Below are positions 6,117 to 14,572 of a stretch of 22,430 bases of DNA, piece after piece. Source of the stretch: a virus; IMG/VR virus record IMGVR_UViG_3300045733_000128, positions 1-22,430 of that record, one strand, 5' to 3'. The notes beneath the pieces were generated by a model that did not search any database, was not told where the DNA came from, and worked only from the letters and a program-made list of their open reading frames with translations. How positions within the stretch are numbered: the first letter of the stretch is position 1; each line of letters opens with the position of its first letter. The position numbers were made by a program, and so were the translations under genes.

Positions 6117-7973
6117 ATGAAAACATTAAAGATATTTCTCTTCTCACTGATGCTGTTTCTTACACTCTCAACAGGTGTAAAGGCTGAGTTCTTCAAAGAC
6201 ATCATTGTTACAGGGCCTAGTGGTATCTGGACTGACGCTAGAGCATATTCCACTCTTAATGCAGCAATTACTGCTGTAGGGGCTAATCAGCGTACAGTGG
6301 TAATTGCTAGTCCTCAGACGGTCGCTGCTTTAACTGTTCCAGCCAATATCACTCTTAAATTTGAGAGGGATGGAGCAATAGTTAATTCCGGCCAGTTAAC
6401 AATTAATGGAGATGTTATTGCAGGACTTCATACAATATTCTCCGGTGCTGGAGCAGTAACACTTTCTGCAGTTGAGAATATCTATCCTGCCTGGTGGGGA
6501 CTGTCTGAGGTAGCAATAGGATCAGTTAATTCAGCCGCTATTCAAGCAGCAATAGTGGCTGCCTCAGTCCCTTCAACATCTCAAAATTACCCTCTCCATC
6601 CTGGTGCTAAGGTCATGCTTCATAGGGGCACGTTTGCAGTCGCTCCTGATATAATTAGTTTTACTGGTAGGAGGGGAGTAACCCTTTCAGGTGTAAGTAG
6701 TGGTTATGGATATATAGATACGAATTCAGGAACTATCCTCAAATTCTCTACTGGCTCTATTGGCATTAATATGTATCAGGCTGCTAATTCTGACCAGTCT
6801 GGAAATAATAAAGTATCTAACCTTACAATAGATGGTAGTGCTGTCCTAACAACAGGCATAAAAGTAACCTTCAATCAAATATTAGAAGACATCGGTGTAA
6901 CTCATTGTAAGGACTATGGCATCTGGCTTGCTGATGGGACTAACTCGACAGTATTAAATCGAGTAAGTGCTATGTCTAATACAACAGGTCTTGGGTATGG
7001 ACTATATGTAAGTGGTCCAATGACAACTATATTCACTGTCAAGGATTCAAACTTTCGAATAAATAAAGTAGGTATAAGATTAGAATGTTTCTCTAATCCA
7101 CTATTCCAAAATGTTGTTTCAGAGTCAAATACAGCTGAAGGCTTATACATATATAGGGCTTATGATGGAGCTGTAACATCTGGAGGCTTTGGTAATGGAG
7201 CTGTTTTTGATGGCATATGGCTGGAGAATAATTACCTCGGTGGCTCAGGTTATGGGTTAGTTATAGATGGAGTAACTCGTAATAATGGTCAGGGAGTACC
7301 ACAAGGGCTGGAGTTTAATAGAGGTAATATTACAGTAACTGGAGTAGCTAAACACTTAAATATACTTGGTGCTGTCGGAGTTAAGTTTAAGGATATGACT
7401 ATAGCTGGAGGAGCAGCTGGTGAGATAGCTCTTAATACAGATAGAGCAAGGTATATTGTATTTGAAGGGTGTACTTTAGCATCTTTTGCTGGAGGGAACT
7501 ACGGTTATCGAGGTGGTGCAGTTGGAAAAGTATTGACTGGGACTCTATATAATTCAGATCTTGGGTTAGGAATAGCAGATGATGGACAGTTCCTTGTTCC
7601 AGTAACAACCTTAACTACAGCAACACCGACTACTATAGCGTCCTTTGATTCCAACACTTCTACTTACAACATAGCTGGCTTTGTCGATCTAATGGTCTAT
7701 GATAAGGTTGCAACTACAGGAAAATATATCTTATATAGAGTAGCCTTTGGATCAAACTGGGGATTACAAAATACAGTCGGAGTTTTTAGTAATACAAGCA
7801 CAAGTACTTGGTCTGTTGATATTATAAGTTCTCATATAGGATCTAATGCAGTGGGATTAGCATTAACATTTAATGTAGTCGGTTCTGCTTCACAGTTTTA
7901 CTTATCTGTAACACAGAGTAGTGGAGCGACTGCATATATTAAGGGAGTTGGAACTGTATTCCACGCAAGATAG
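6117..7973 (+). CDS. Exported parallel beta-helix (tailspike/pectate-lyase-like) protein
   Basis: A 618-residue protein. Residues 1-23 look like a Sec signal peptide: Lys early, then FLFSLMLFLTL, then GVKA before a predicted cut. The mature part has the YPAWWG motif (about 124-129) common in phage and bacterial beta-helix proteins, then an AAIQAAI helix cap, and repeated short strands (VTLSGV, ILKFS, VSNLTIDG, GIKVTF) typical of a right-handed beta-helix. A C-terminal jelly-roll-like domain follows from about 490. Such folds bind or cleave polysaccharides in tailspikes. A signal peptide is not expected of a virion spike, since virions assemble in the cytoplasm, so the protein may be secreted by infected cells. 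No catalytic residues are assigned. GGAG precedes the start. Confidence 0.75.
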   Translation: MKTLKIFLFSLMLFLTLSTGVKAEFFKDIIVTGPSGIWTDARAYSTLNAAITAVGANQRTVVIASPQTVAALTVPANITLKFERDGAIVNSGQLTINGDVIAGLHTIFSGAGAVTLSAVENIYPAWWGLSEVAIGSVNSAAIQAAIVAASVPSTSQNYPLHPGAKVMLHRGTFAVAPDIISFTGRRGVTLSGVSSGYGYIDTNSGTILKFSTGSIGINMYQAANSDQSGNNKVSNLTIDGSAVLTTGIKVTFNQILEDIGVTHCKDYGIWLADGTNSTVLNRVSAMSNTTGLGYGLYVSGPMTTIFTVKDSNFRINKVGIRLECFSNPLFQNVVSESNTAEGLYIYRAYDGAVTSGGFGNGAVFDGIWLENNYLGGSGYGLVIDGVTRNNGQGVPQGLEFNRGNITVTGVAKHLNILGAVGVKFKDMTIAGGAAGEIALNTDRARYIVFEGCTLASFAGGNYGYRGGAVGKVLTGTLYNSDLGLGIADDGQFLVPVTTLTTATPTTIASFDSNTSTYNIAGFVDLMVYDKVATTGKYILYRVAFGSNWGLQNTVGVFSNTSTSTWSVDIISSHIGSNAVGLALTFNVVGSASQFYLSVTQSSGATAYIKGVGTVFHAR

Positions 7974-7978
7974 CAATA

Positions 7979-8002
7979 GATCATTTAATGATTAAACGAA
8001 CT
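7979..8002 (+). promoter_or_regulatory. Palindromic element, copy 6 (upstream of TerL)
   Basis: 22 of 23 consensus positions. It starts six bases after the beta-helix stop and ends just before the AAGGA site of terminase. Confidence 0.8.
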
Positions 8003-8013
8003 AAGGAACTTTA

Positions 8014-9558
8014 ATGGAACAAGAGATCAAACAAATTTTATCTCAATGCAGCATCTCAACAAGGATGACTGCATTGACCTTCTTCCCTGATCGCTTCTAC
8101 ATGCCTTTTGCTGAAGAAGTCCATGGGAAGATATTTGATCTACTTGATGGTCCTGATCAGAAGGTAGCTATAGCAGCCCCTCGTGGGTATGGGAAGACCT
8201 CTATTGTTGCTCTTGCTCTTATAGCTAGGTGGATCTTATTCCATCATACAGGATTTGTTGTCTACATTAACAAGAGTCATGATGCTGCATCACTACAGAC
8301 CGAGAACCTTCGTCGTGAGCTAGTTACCAATAAAGAGATAAGGGCGTTCTTTGGTAACTTCAAACAGAGGGATCCTGACAAGGCTGAGTTTGATGAGGTA
8401 TTTAGTAAGAAGGCTTGGGTCGCCTATAATACTTTGGTCTGGCCAAGGGGAGCTGGTCAGCAGGTTCGTGGTGTCCTATTCAAGAATGATCGACCTGGCC
8501 TAATTGTCATAGATGATCTTGAAGACCCTGAACTTGTTCAGACTGAGGAATATAGAGATAGACAATACCAGTGGCTCTATGCTGATGTGATTAAAGCTGT
8601 TCCAAGAATAGGGCCTTTTGCTAAGAGTTGGAAGATTGTCTATATAGATACACTTAAGCATGAAGCATCTGTTTTGCAGAAGTTACTTGATTCACCTGAG
8701 TGGGCCTCTATACGACTTGAAGCTTGTGATGATAACTTTAAATCAACAGCTCCTGGTTTTATCTCAGATGAAGATATAATGAAGGAATGGGAACAGCATG
8801 TGGCGGCTGGACAGACAGATGTCTTCTTTCGCGAGCTACGTAATCTCCCAATCTCAACAAAGGACTCTGCATTCAGAACTGAGTACTTCCACTATTACAA
8901 TCTACCTCCTGATAGAGGGAAGAGAGAAGGTGATCTTGATCTCATAGATATGGATGTGCAGAAGAATCAGAATATTGAGACAGTAGTCATTCTTGATCCT
9001 GCCAAAACAGTCAAGATTCACTCAGCTGAATCAGCTATAGTTGGAATAGGTATTGATCTTGCCTCAGCAAAGGTCTACATTAGAGATGTCATTTCAGAGA
9101 AGATGTACCCTGATGAGATCTACAACGCTATGTTTGGAATGGCTCAGATGCTAGGTGCAAAAGTACTAGGAATTGAGGAGACGTCCCTTAATGAGTTTAT
9201 CAAGCAGCCGATCAAGAATGAGATGTTTAGACGTGGTTCGTTCTTTGAACTAATCTGGCTTAAGGCTAGAGGTGGGATGAAGAAGGAACACCGAGTGAAG
9301 GAACTTGTTCCTTATTATAGGGGTGGTTATATCTACCACAATGCTTCTTGTGCAGGGATTAGGAAACTTGAGCAACAGTTGTTAATGTTTCCTAGGTCTG
9401 CCCTGTGGGACATAATGGATGCTGAAGCCTATCTCATTGAAATGCTTGAACTTGGTGAGAGGTACTTTAGCCCACCTGAGATGGATACAAAGGATGATGA
9501 GGCTGAGTATAAAGAGCTTAAATATGAGAAAACTATAGAAGATTGGAGATATGTATAA
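8014..9558 (+). CDS. terL: Terminase large subunit (packaging ATPase-nuclease)
   Basis: A 514-residue protein of usual TerL length. The ATPase domain has a P-loop APRGYGKT (residues 55-62) and Walker B LIVIDDLED (163-171). The RNaseH-like nuclease domain begins near residue 320 with ETVVILDPAKT (D328 as first acidic residue), then GIEET (about 389-393) and a final acidic residue in DIMDAEAY. Together these motifs identify the motor that translocates DNA into the procapsid and cuts it at the start or end of packaging. It works with the portal (10965-12929) and presumably the TerS-like protein at 1641. AAGGA precedes the ATG. The stop overlaps the next start as TAATG. Confidence 0.92.
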   Translation: MEQEIKQILSQCSISTRMTALTFFPDRFYMPFAEEVHGKIFDLLDGPDQKVAIAAPRGYGKTSIVALALIARWILFHHTGFVVYINKSHDAASLQTENLRRELVTNKEIRAFFGNFKQRDPDKAEFDEVFSKKAWVAYNTLVWPRGAGQQVRGVLFKNDRPGLIVIDDLEDPELVQTEEYRDRQYQWLYADVIKAVPRIGPFAKSWKIVYIDTLKHEASVLQKLLDSPEWASIRLEACDDNFKSTAPGFISDEDIMKEWEQHVAAGQTDVFFRELRNLPISTKDSAFRTEYFHYYNLPPDRGKREGDLDLIDMDVQKNQNIETVVILDPAKTVKIHSAESAIVGIGIDLASAKVYIRDVISEKMYPDEIYNAMFGMAQMLGAKVLGIEETSLNEFIKQPIKNEMFRRGSFFELIWLKARGGMKKEHRVKELVPYYRGGYIYHNASCAGIRKLEQQLLMFPRSALWDIMDAEAYLIEMLELGERYFSPPEMDTKDDEAEYKELKYEKTIEDWRYV

Positions 9559-9842
9559 TGGCTACAGAATATAGTGATGCACCATCTGTTGAAGTAGCTC
9601 TTGATAAAGAACGTGTAAAGGCTATGAGTCAGGAAGAGAAACTAAATGTTCTTGTTGATATAGCTTTTGCTAATCATCAAACTATAAAGAGGGTTGGTGG
9701 GGTCTTAAGTGGCGACGAGAAAGAACCAGGTCTTTTAGATACCGTAAGAGACACCAAGAAAGCATTAATGTGGCTTTGGGGAGTCTTCTGTGGCGTAAGT
9801 GGATCATTCTTTACTGTGTTGATCTATCATATATCTAAATAG
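9558..9842 (+). CDS. Small membrane protein, XhlA/holin-accessory-like
   Basis: A 94-residue protein. The N-terminal part is polar and helical. GDEKEPGLLDTVRDTKKAL (52-70) is followed by one hydrophobic segment (about 70-91, with SGSFFTVLIY) and a short basic end. A charged helix, a G-D-E-x-x-P-G-L segment and a C-terminal membrane anchor recall phage XhlA-like membrane proteins, which associate with holins. The start is the ATG in TAATG at the end of terL with GGAG ten bases upstream; an upstream TTG at 9543 is in frame but has no support. It pairs with the next small membrane gene. Confidence 0.7.
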   Translation: MATEYSDAPSVEVALDKERVKAMSQEEKLNVLVDIAFANHQTIKRVGGVLSGDEKEPGLLDTVRDTKKALMWLWGVFCGVSGSFFTVLIYHISK

Positions 9843-9852
9843 GGAGGTTATC

Positions 9853-10029
9853 ATGAGTTTAGGATTAGTATACTGGATCTTGATGTTAGTATGGTTCGTG
9901 TTTGGTCTTTGGACAGTCTTACCTGTTATCAGAACAGGTGGAATTAAAGCTGGTGGTGGAGACTTACTACTCTTCATCTTACTGTTAGTTCTAGGTTGGC
10001 AAGTATTTGGCGCACCTATCCATGGATAA
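9853..10029 (+). CDS. Small two-helix membrane protein (holin candidate)
   Basis: A 58-residue protein. It begins MSLGLVYWILMLVWFVFGLW, the first membrane segment. A short Gly-rich polar turn (RTGGIKAGGGD) separates this from a second membrane segment (LLLFILLLVLGWQVFG), and the end is GAPIHG. AGGGAGG lies at 9841-9847 just before the ATG, which makes this a real gene despite its size. Two membrane helices and its place after an XhlA-like gene suit a holin, but many small phage membrane proteins look like this, so the function is inferred. A palindromic element begins at its stop codon. Confidence 0.75.
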   Translation: MSLGLVYWILMLVWFVFGLWTVLPVIRTGGIKAGGGDLLLFILLLVLGWQVFGAPIHG

Positions 10030-10053
10030 GATCGTTTAATCATTAAACGAACT
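10030..10053 (+). promoter_or_regulatory. Palindromic element, copy 7 (best consensus match)
   Basis: All 23 defined positions match. With the preceding A it forms a 25-bp palindrome (AG..CT ends) broken only at one symmetric pair. It lies 10 bases before the tail-fibre-like ATG, whose own ribosome-binding site is not evident. Confidence 0.85.
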
Positions 10054-10063
10054 GGTTAATACA

Positions 10064-10927
10064 ATGACTCTACGAACAGTCAGAATTGGAGCAGTTGAAG
10101 ATGGTGCTCAGTATAATGATACTGACTATCCTTCTGCTATTGAGACTGATCAACCAATGAAAGCTGGAACACCAGTCGATCCTAATGATGTCTTACGATT
10201 AGTAGATGTTGGCGTACTTATTGGAGATGTTGTTGGTCCAATAGGTGCAACAGCTGATGACCTTGTCGCTTTTGATGGTTCTACTGGAAAGAAAATAAAG
10301 GACTCAAGTCTCTCTACAGCCAATGCAAGTGATGCAATATCTAAGAAACATACAGCAGGGTCTGATACAGCCTTGGGAGTACTTGGGACTAAGAACCCTC
10401 CTGTAGATGCTGATAAGGCGCTTTATAGGGATAGTACTGCTGCTGACGCTCTTGTTACTTCTACATGGACTCAGATTAAAGCGTTTCTTAAAACATACTT
10501 TGATTCACTCTACTCCCCTAAAGCTAGTCCAACATTTACAGGGCCTGTGTTAGGTGATGGATTTATTCATGATCAGTTTTCGAAGGCAACTGCATCAAAT
10601 GGTGACTTTAGTATCTTCTCATTAAATTTTGGCGCTGGCCATGCTGGTGCAGCAGTTGTTGAAATAGTCTATAGTTCCTATGTTCATGGTTGGGGCTTCT
10701 ATGATGGGCATGAGACATATGTTATTACAGGATGTGGGAGTGTAGCTACAAATATACATTCTCAAGGTGGAGCGAAGATACCAGCACCTACTATGGCTGG
10801 AAACCTAGTAACATTTAAGGTTACAATTAGTAATAATTATGCTGCTGTGTCTTGGTTTTCAGTTCGAGTTACTTATATTAGACAGTTTAATGATGCACTA
10901 GGTACTGTTGTTTATGCTAGAATATAG
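10064..10927 (+). CDS. Tail-fibre-like virion appendage protein
   Basis: A 287-residue protein. The stretch around residues 64-82 (DDLVAFDGSTGKKIKDSS) and SPKASPTFTGPV (about 151-162) are phrases that recur in phage tail-fibre and receptor-binding proteins. The C-terminal 120 residues are beta-rich with many Gly, Ser and aromatic residues, a likely receptor-binding or trimeric head domain. Such proteins contact the host surface. The place between TerL and portal is odd for a fibre gene. No Shine-Dalgarno is visible before the ATG (sequence ends GGTTAATACA), so translation may depend on a leader created at the upstream palindromic element. Confidence 0.65.
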   Translation: MTLRTVRIGAVEDGAQYNDTDYPSAIETDQPMKAGTPVDPNDVLRLVDVGVLIGDVVGPIGATADDLVAFDGSTGKKIKDSSLSTANASDAISKKHTAGSDTALGVLGTKNPPVDADKALYRDSTAADALVTSTWTQIKAFLKTYFDSLYSPKASPTFTGPVLGDGFIHDQFSKATASNGDFSIFSLNFGAGHAGAAVVEIVYSSYVHGWGFYDGHETYVITGCGSVATNIHSQGGAKIPAPTMAGNLVTFKVTISNNYAAVSWFSVRVTYIRQFNDALGTVVYARI

Positions 10928-10964
10928 TAAGGAATTAAATAAATAGATTAAATGGAGTGACTAA

Positions 10965-12929
10965 ATGCCATACATAGTAATGGGAGAACCTAGCAGTTGG
11001 AAGGATGAAGTTTATAAGAAAGACTATGGATATAAATATCCTAAAGGTCTCGATCTTCGTCCTGATAGTAAACTCCATCAGAAGTTACGTTCTAAGATCT
11101 GGGAACGGGCTAGGTTATCAAGAGATGAAATTTCTAAGCGATTTGATTCTTGGCGTACGACTGATAAGACGTTGACTACTTATATTGATTTGTCAGGGAC
11201 TGATAAGGGAACTAAGGAAGATGATATAAGAGTAAAGGATAGCACTAAGCCCTTAACGATAGTCTTCCCTTATAGCTACTCAATGCTTGAGGCCCTATTA
11301 ACTTATTTATCTATGGCCTTCTTCCAAGATCCTATGTTCCAGTATGAAGGTGTCGAGGATGATGATACAGTAGGTGCAATGCTGATGGAACTAGTGATTC
11401 GTCTTCACTGTATCAAGAATAAAGTTCCCTTAGCAATTCATACAGTTCTTCGAGATTCACTTGCTTATGGAGTGGGAGTTGGAATCCCAGGATGGCATCG
11501 TCAGTTTGGGAAGAAGTTGATCAAGGCATCTGTGACTACTGAATCGTCTTTAGGGACAGAGACTCAAAACATGAATCAGTTTGTCTCTTCCCTACTCTTT
11601 GAAGGTAATGATCTATCCAACATAGATCCCTATATGTGGCTGCCTGATCCTTCTGTATCAAGTGTGAATATTCAGAAGGGCGAATTCATAGGATGGATTG
11701 ATAGAGATAGCTATGTTAATCTACTTAGTGAAGAAGGTCAGGCTGATTCAGGTCTTTTCAATGTAAAGTATTTGAAGGAGAAGAAGAACAAGCGTTCAAC
11801 CTTTGCACTTGATGAGAGTCAACGGAATGCTAAGCATGGAGGGTCTTCTGATTCGATTAGATATTCTTCAAGTGTTCTTTCTCCAGTTGATAGACTTCAT
11901 ATGTATATTACTCTCATTCCAAAAGAGTGGCAATTATCTAAAAGTGAAGTGCCTGAGAAATGGTACTTTGAATTGGCCGGAGATGATGTAATTATAGCTT
12001 GTGAGAAAGCAGACCATAATCATGGACAGTATCCAATGGCAGTTGCATCACCTGAGTATGATGGATACTCAATTACTCCTATAGGTCGGATGGAAGTGTT
12101 ACAAGGTCTTCAGCATACTCTTGATTTCCTCTTCAATAGCCATGTAGCTAATGTGAGGAAGGCTATCAATGATATGTTTGTAGTTGATCCTTACTTAGTC
12201 AATATCAATGACTTGAAAGATCCACAGCCTGGCAAACTCATTCGATTGAGAAGGCCTGCTTGGGGAAGAGGGGTTACAAATGTAGTTCAGCAGCTTCAGG
12301 TCTCTGATATAACAAGAATGAATATTAGTGACTCGGCCTACATTACTCAGTGGATGGATAGAATATCAGGGGCTGATCAATCTATGCAGGGTGCCCTGAG
12401 AATGTCAGGGCCTGAGAGATTAACTGGAGCTGAGTTTAGTGGGACTAGGAGCTCAGCAGTCTCCAGATTACAGCGAATTGCTATGATCATAGGTATGCAA
12501 TTCATGCAGGATGTGGGAACACAGTTTGCTGTCCACACTCAACAATATATGACTCAGGACGCCTTCATAAATGTTGAGGGTAGGTATGCTGAGCAGTTGA
12601 TGAAGAACTTCACCAATGGAAAAACAAGGGGAAGAGTTAGTCCAGCAGACTTGGCCATAGGATATGATTTAATTGTAAGAGATGGATCAATCCCAGGTGG
12701 AAACTTCTCTCAATCATGGATTGAGTTGTTTAAGACTATAGGGACAAACCCTGAACTGAGTCAACAGTTTGATGTCGCTCGTATCTTTACATATATAGCT
12801 CAGCAGTTAGGGGCAAAGAATGTTGAGGACTTTAGACGTAACATAGGTAGGATCCGGACTCAAACAATGCCTGATCAACAAGTAGCTGATCAAGTGCAGG
12901 CAGGAAACCTCATTCCGACGGGAGCTTAA
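10965..12929 (+). CDS. Portal protein
   Basis: A 654-residue protein, mostly alpha-helical, of podovirus-portal length. The segments IVFPYSYSMLEALLTYLSMA (residues about 97-116), VLRDSLAYGVGVG and the later HTLDFLFNSHVANVRKAIND have the alternation seen in portal wing and stem regions. The assignment rests on size, helical pattern and position between TerL and a scaffold/capsid pair, since portal sequences diverge quickly. The protein would form the dodecameric ring at one capsid vertex through which TerL pumps DNA. GGAG lies upstream of the ATG. The next gene starts one base after its stop. Confidence 0.8.
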   Translation: MPYIVMGEPSSWKDEVYKKDYGYKYPKGLDLRPDSKLHQKLRSKIWERARLSRDEISKRFDSWRTTDKTLTTYIDLSGTDKGTKEDDIRVKDSTKPLTIVFPYSYSMLEALLTYLSMAFFQDPMFQYEGVEDDDTVGAMLMELVIRLHCIKNKVPLAIHTVLRDSLAYGVGVGIPGWHRQFGKKLIKASVTTESSLGTETQNMNQFVSSLLFEGNDLSNIDPYMWLPDPSVSSVNIQKGEFIGWIDRDSYVNLLSEEGQADSGLFNVKYLKEKKNKRSTFALDESQRNAKHGGSSDSIRYSSSVLSPVDRLHMYITLIPKEWQLSKSEVPEKWYFELAGDDVIIACEKADHNHGQYPMAVASPEYDGYSITPIGRMEVLQGLQHTLDFLFNSHVANVRKAINDMFVVDPYLVNINDLKDPQPGKLIRLRRPAWGRGVTNVVQQLQVSDITRMNISDSAYITQWMDRISGADQSMQGALRMSGPERLTGAEFSGTRSSAVSRLQRIAMIIGMQFMQDVGTQFAVHTQQYMTQDAFINVEGRYAEQLMKNFTNGKTRGRVSPADLAIGYDLIVRDGSIPGGNFSQSWIELFKTIGTNPELSQQFDVARIFTYIAQQLGAKNVEDFRRNIGRIRTQTMPDQQVADQVQAGNLIPTGA

Positions 12930-12930
12930 A

Positions 12931-13227
12931 ATGGAAGGAATTCAAGTTAGAGTAAGTAAGGACGCTCTTGAGGAATTTAAGAAATCAATCCTCTGGGCTG
13001 ACATTGTTGAAGAACTCCAGTCGTGGAAAGAGGGATTCAATAGGGAGATGCAATCTATCGTTGACGATGCTGAGGGGAACAATCCCTCAACCGCATCAGT
13101 CTTATTACATATGGGAGATTTGAATGGGAGGCAGAAGGCTGTTGACTATTTCTTAAGCCTCCCTGACGTATTCATAGACCTTTTAACTTCTGAGAAGGAG
13201 GATAAAAATGACAGTCGTGGCAACTAA
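12931..13227 (+). CDS. Hypothetical phage protein downstream of portal
   Basis: A 98-residue, mainly helical acidic protein (DALEEFKKSILWADIVEELQ; DLNGRQKAVDYFLSLPDVFI). Small proteins with a G-R-x-x-A-(I/V)-D-Y segment followed by a leucine-rich LP-x-x-x-I-x-L helix are often found next to portals in podoviruses, but no function is established to my knowledge. It is packed tightly between genes: one base after the portal stop, and its end overlaps the next gene by 20 bases. GGAGC precedes the ATG. Confidence 0.75.
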   Translation: MEGIQVRVSKDALEEFKKSILWADIVEELQSWKEGFNREMQSIVDDAEGNNPSTASVLLHMGDLNGRQKAVDYFLSLPDVFIDLLTSEKEDKNDSRGN

Positions 13228-13672
13228 ACCAGATGATCAAGAATTGGTAAGTATGCTCCCTTACTGGATTCGTCATACTAGGGCAGCTCTTAATGCTTTA
13301 ATAGCTAATGTTAGTGATATCACAGTTAATAACTTATCTCTTACCCCAGGAGATATAGCTATTGTAGTAGGTACTGAGCTTACAGCAATAGGTATTGAGG
13401 TAGTGTTTATCGACTGTCTTGGTGTCTCTGTTATTGAACAGATTAGGGGTGGCTCAGAAGGACAGATAAAGATCTTTGTGTTCCAAGGTAATAATGTTGG
13501 ATTCAAAGATGGACCTAAGTTGACTGGCCAACTTTATCTCAATCAACTACCAGCCCTCTCAACCTTCGATGCACAGACAGATGATGTAATAGCACTTGTT
13601 AATATTGGTGGAGATGGTGCAGCAGTCTATGGTTACTGGAAAGAGCTGTGGAGGCAAGTGTCAGTTAAATAG
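13208..13672 (+). CDS. Small beta-rich probable virion protein
   Basis: A 154-residue protein, not recognised by name. After a helical N-terminus (LPYWIRHTRAALNALIANVS) the rest looks like beta strands (IAIVVGTELTAIGIEVVFID; QIKIFVFQGNN). It ends with a DDVIALVNIGGDGAAVYGYW segment, which resembles the last strand pair of phage head-decoration or fibre domains where a ligand or water phase is described by Y-x-x-W. Its place between portal and scaffold supports a structural role such as decoration or head fibre. A strong AAGGAGG lies before the ATG, inside the upstream gene. Confidence 0.65.
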   Translation: MTVVATKPDDQELVSMLPYWIRHTRAALNALIANVSDITVNNLSLTPGDIAIVVGTELTAIGIEVVFIDCLGVSVIEQIRGGSEGQIKIFVFQGNNVGFKDGPKLTGQLYLNQLPALSTFDAQTDDVIALVNIGGDGAAVYGYWKELWRQVSVK

Positions 13673-13695
13673 ATCGTTGAATGATTAAACAAACT
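13672..13695 (+). promoter_or_regulatory. Palindromic element, copy 8 (upstream of scaffold)
   Basis: 22 of 23 consensus positions; the single change (T to G in the left core) has no matching change in the right half. It begins at the last base of the upstream stop. Confidence 0.8.
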
Positions 13696-13714
13696 AAAAC
13701 AAGGAGGCGGTATC

Positions 13715-14566
13715 ATGGAAGAGGGAAAGAAGGTAAATGCTGAGATCGAGGAAATGCTTACTGCATTAGGTGATCCTACACCTGAAGATTTGAAAGGTGA
13801 TGAGGGAGAAGAAAAGGAAGAAGATAAACCTGAAGAGAAGAAAGAGGAAGAAGCTCCTGAGGAAAAGGAAGTAGTTAAAGAAGAAGAAAAACCTGAGGAG
13901 AAGATTGAAGGGGAAGAGGAAGAAGTAGTTGAGGAAGAAGAGACTGACAAAGACAAGATCATTGAGAGTCTGAGGAATAGACTCAATGAGAAGCCTGAGG
14001 TAGTTATTCCTGAGAAGAAAGAGGAGAAGCCTGACGAGAAAAAGGAAGACCCTCTCAAGTTTGAAGATCAAGACTTCATTGGAGATCTTGATCTGGACGA
14101 TCTAACTCGGGATAAGACAGCCCTTAACAAGATCCTTAACTCTGTCTATTCAAAGGGAGTGAATGACTCTAAGCGGATTGCAACGGAGGGTGTGCTCAAT
14201 TCTATTCCTGACATAGTTAAGCATAACTTAACTTTACTTACCTCGTTGAAGGAAGCAAGTGATAACTTCTATAAAGACAATGCTGATCTTGCCCCTTTCA
14301 AGCGCGTAGTGGCTGCAGTCTTTGAAGATATTGCGGCTAAGAACCCCGATAAGAAGTACGATGAGCTTATGAACCTTGTTGCGCCTGAAGTAAGGAAGAG
14401 ACTCGAGCTTCATAAGAAGGCAGTTAAGGAAGAGAAGAAAGATGAGGATGGAAAGCCTCCTCGTCTCCATGGTGCTAAAAGCGGACAACGGCAATCTCCA
14501 ACTAAACCTAACACTTCAGCGCTAGAGAGCGAGATATCAGCGATGAATAAAGTAATTGGGAGGTAA
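13715..14566 (+). CDS. Scaffolding-like acidic protein
   Basis: A 283-residue protein. Residues about 18-120 are a Glu/Lys/Pro/Val low-complexity region, very acidic (runs such as EEEEVVEEEE). Residues about 125-235 are helical (NKILNSVYSKGVNDSKRIAT, FKRVVAAVFEDIAA). The C-terminus is basic with RLHGAKSGQRQSP. An acidic disordered N-terminus, a helical middle and a basic C-terminal coat-binding end, one gene before the major capsid protein, is the standard layout of a phage scaffolding protein, which guides procapsid assembly and then leaves. AAGGAGG precedes the ATG. Confidence 0.78.
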   Translation: MEEGKKVNAEIEEMLTALGDPTPEDLKGDEGEEKEEDKPEEKKEEEAPEEKEVVKEEEKPEEKIEGEEEEVVEEEETDKDKIIESLRNRLNEKPEVVIPEKKEEKPDEKKEDPLKFEDQDFIGDLDLDDLTRDKTALNKILNSVYSKGVNDSKRIATEGVLNSIPDIVKHNLTLLTSLKEASDNFYKDNADLAPFKRVVAAVFEDIAAKNPDKKYDELMNLVAPEVRKRLELHKKAVKEEKKDEDGKPPRLHGAKSGQRQSPTKPNTSALESEISAMNKVIGR

Positions 14567-14572
14567 TAAAGT

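Noticed and set aside
13633-14071. Two long antisense open frames, rich in Ser/Phe and in Leu/Phe
   Set aside because: They are shadows of the Glu/Lys-rich low-complexity part of the scaffold gene; no ribosome-binding site or sensible protein composition.
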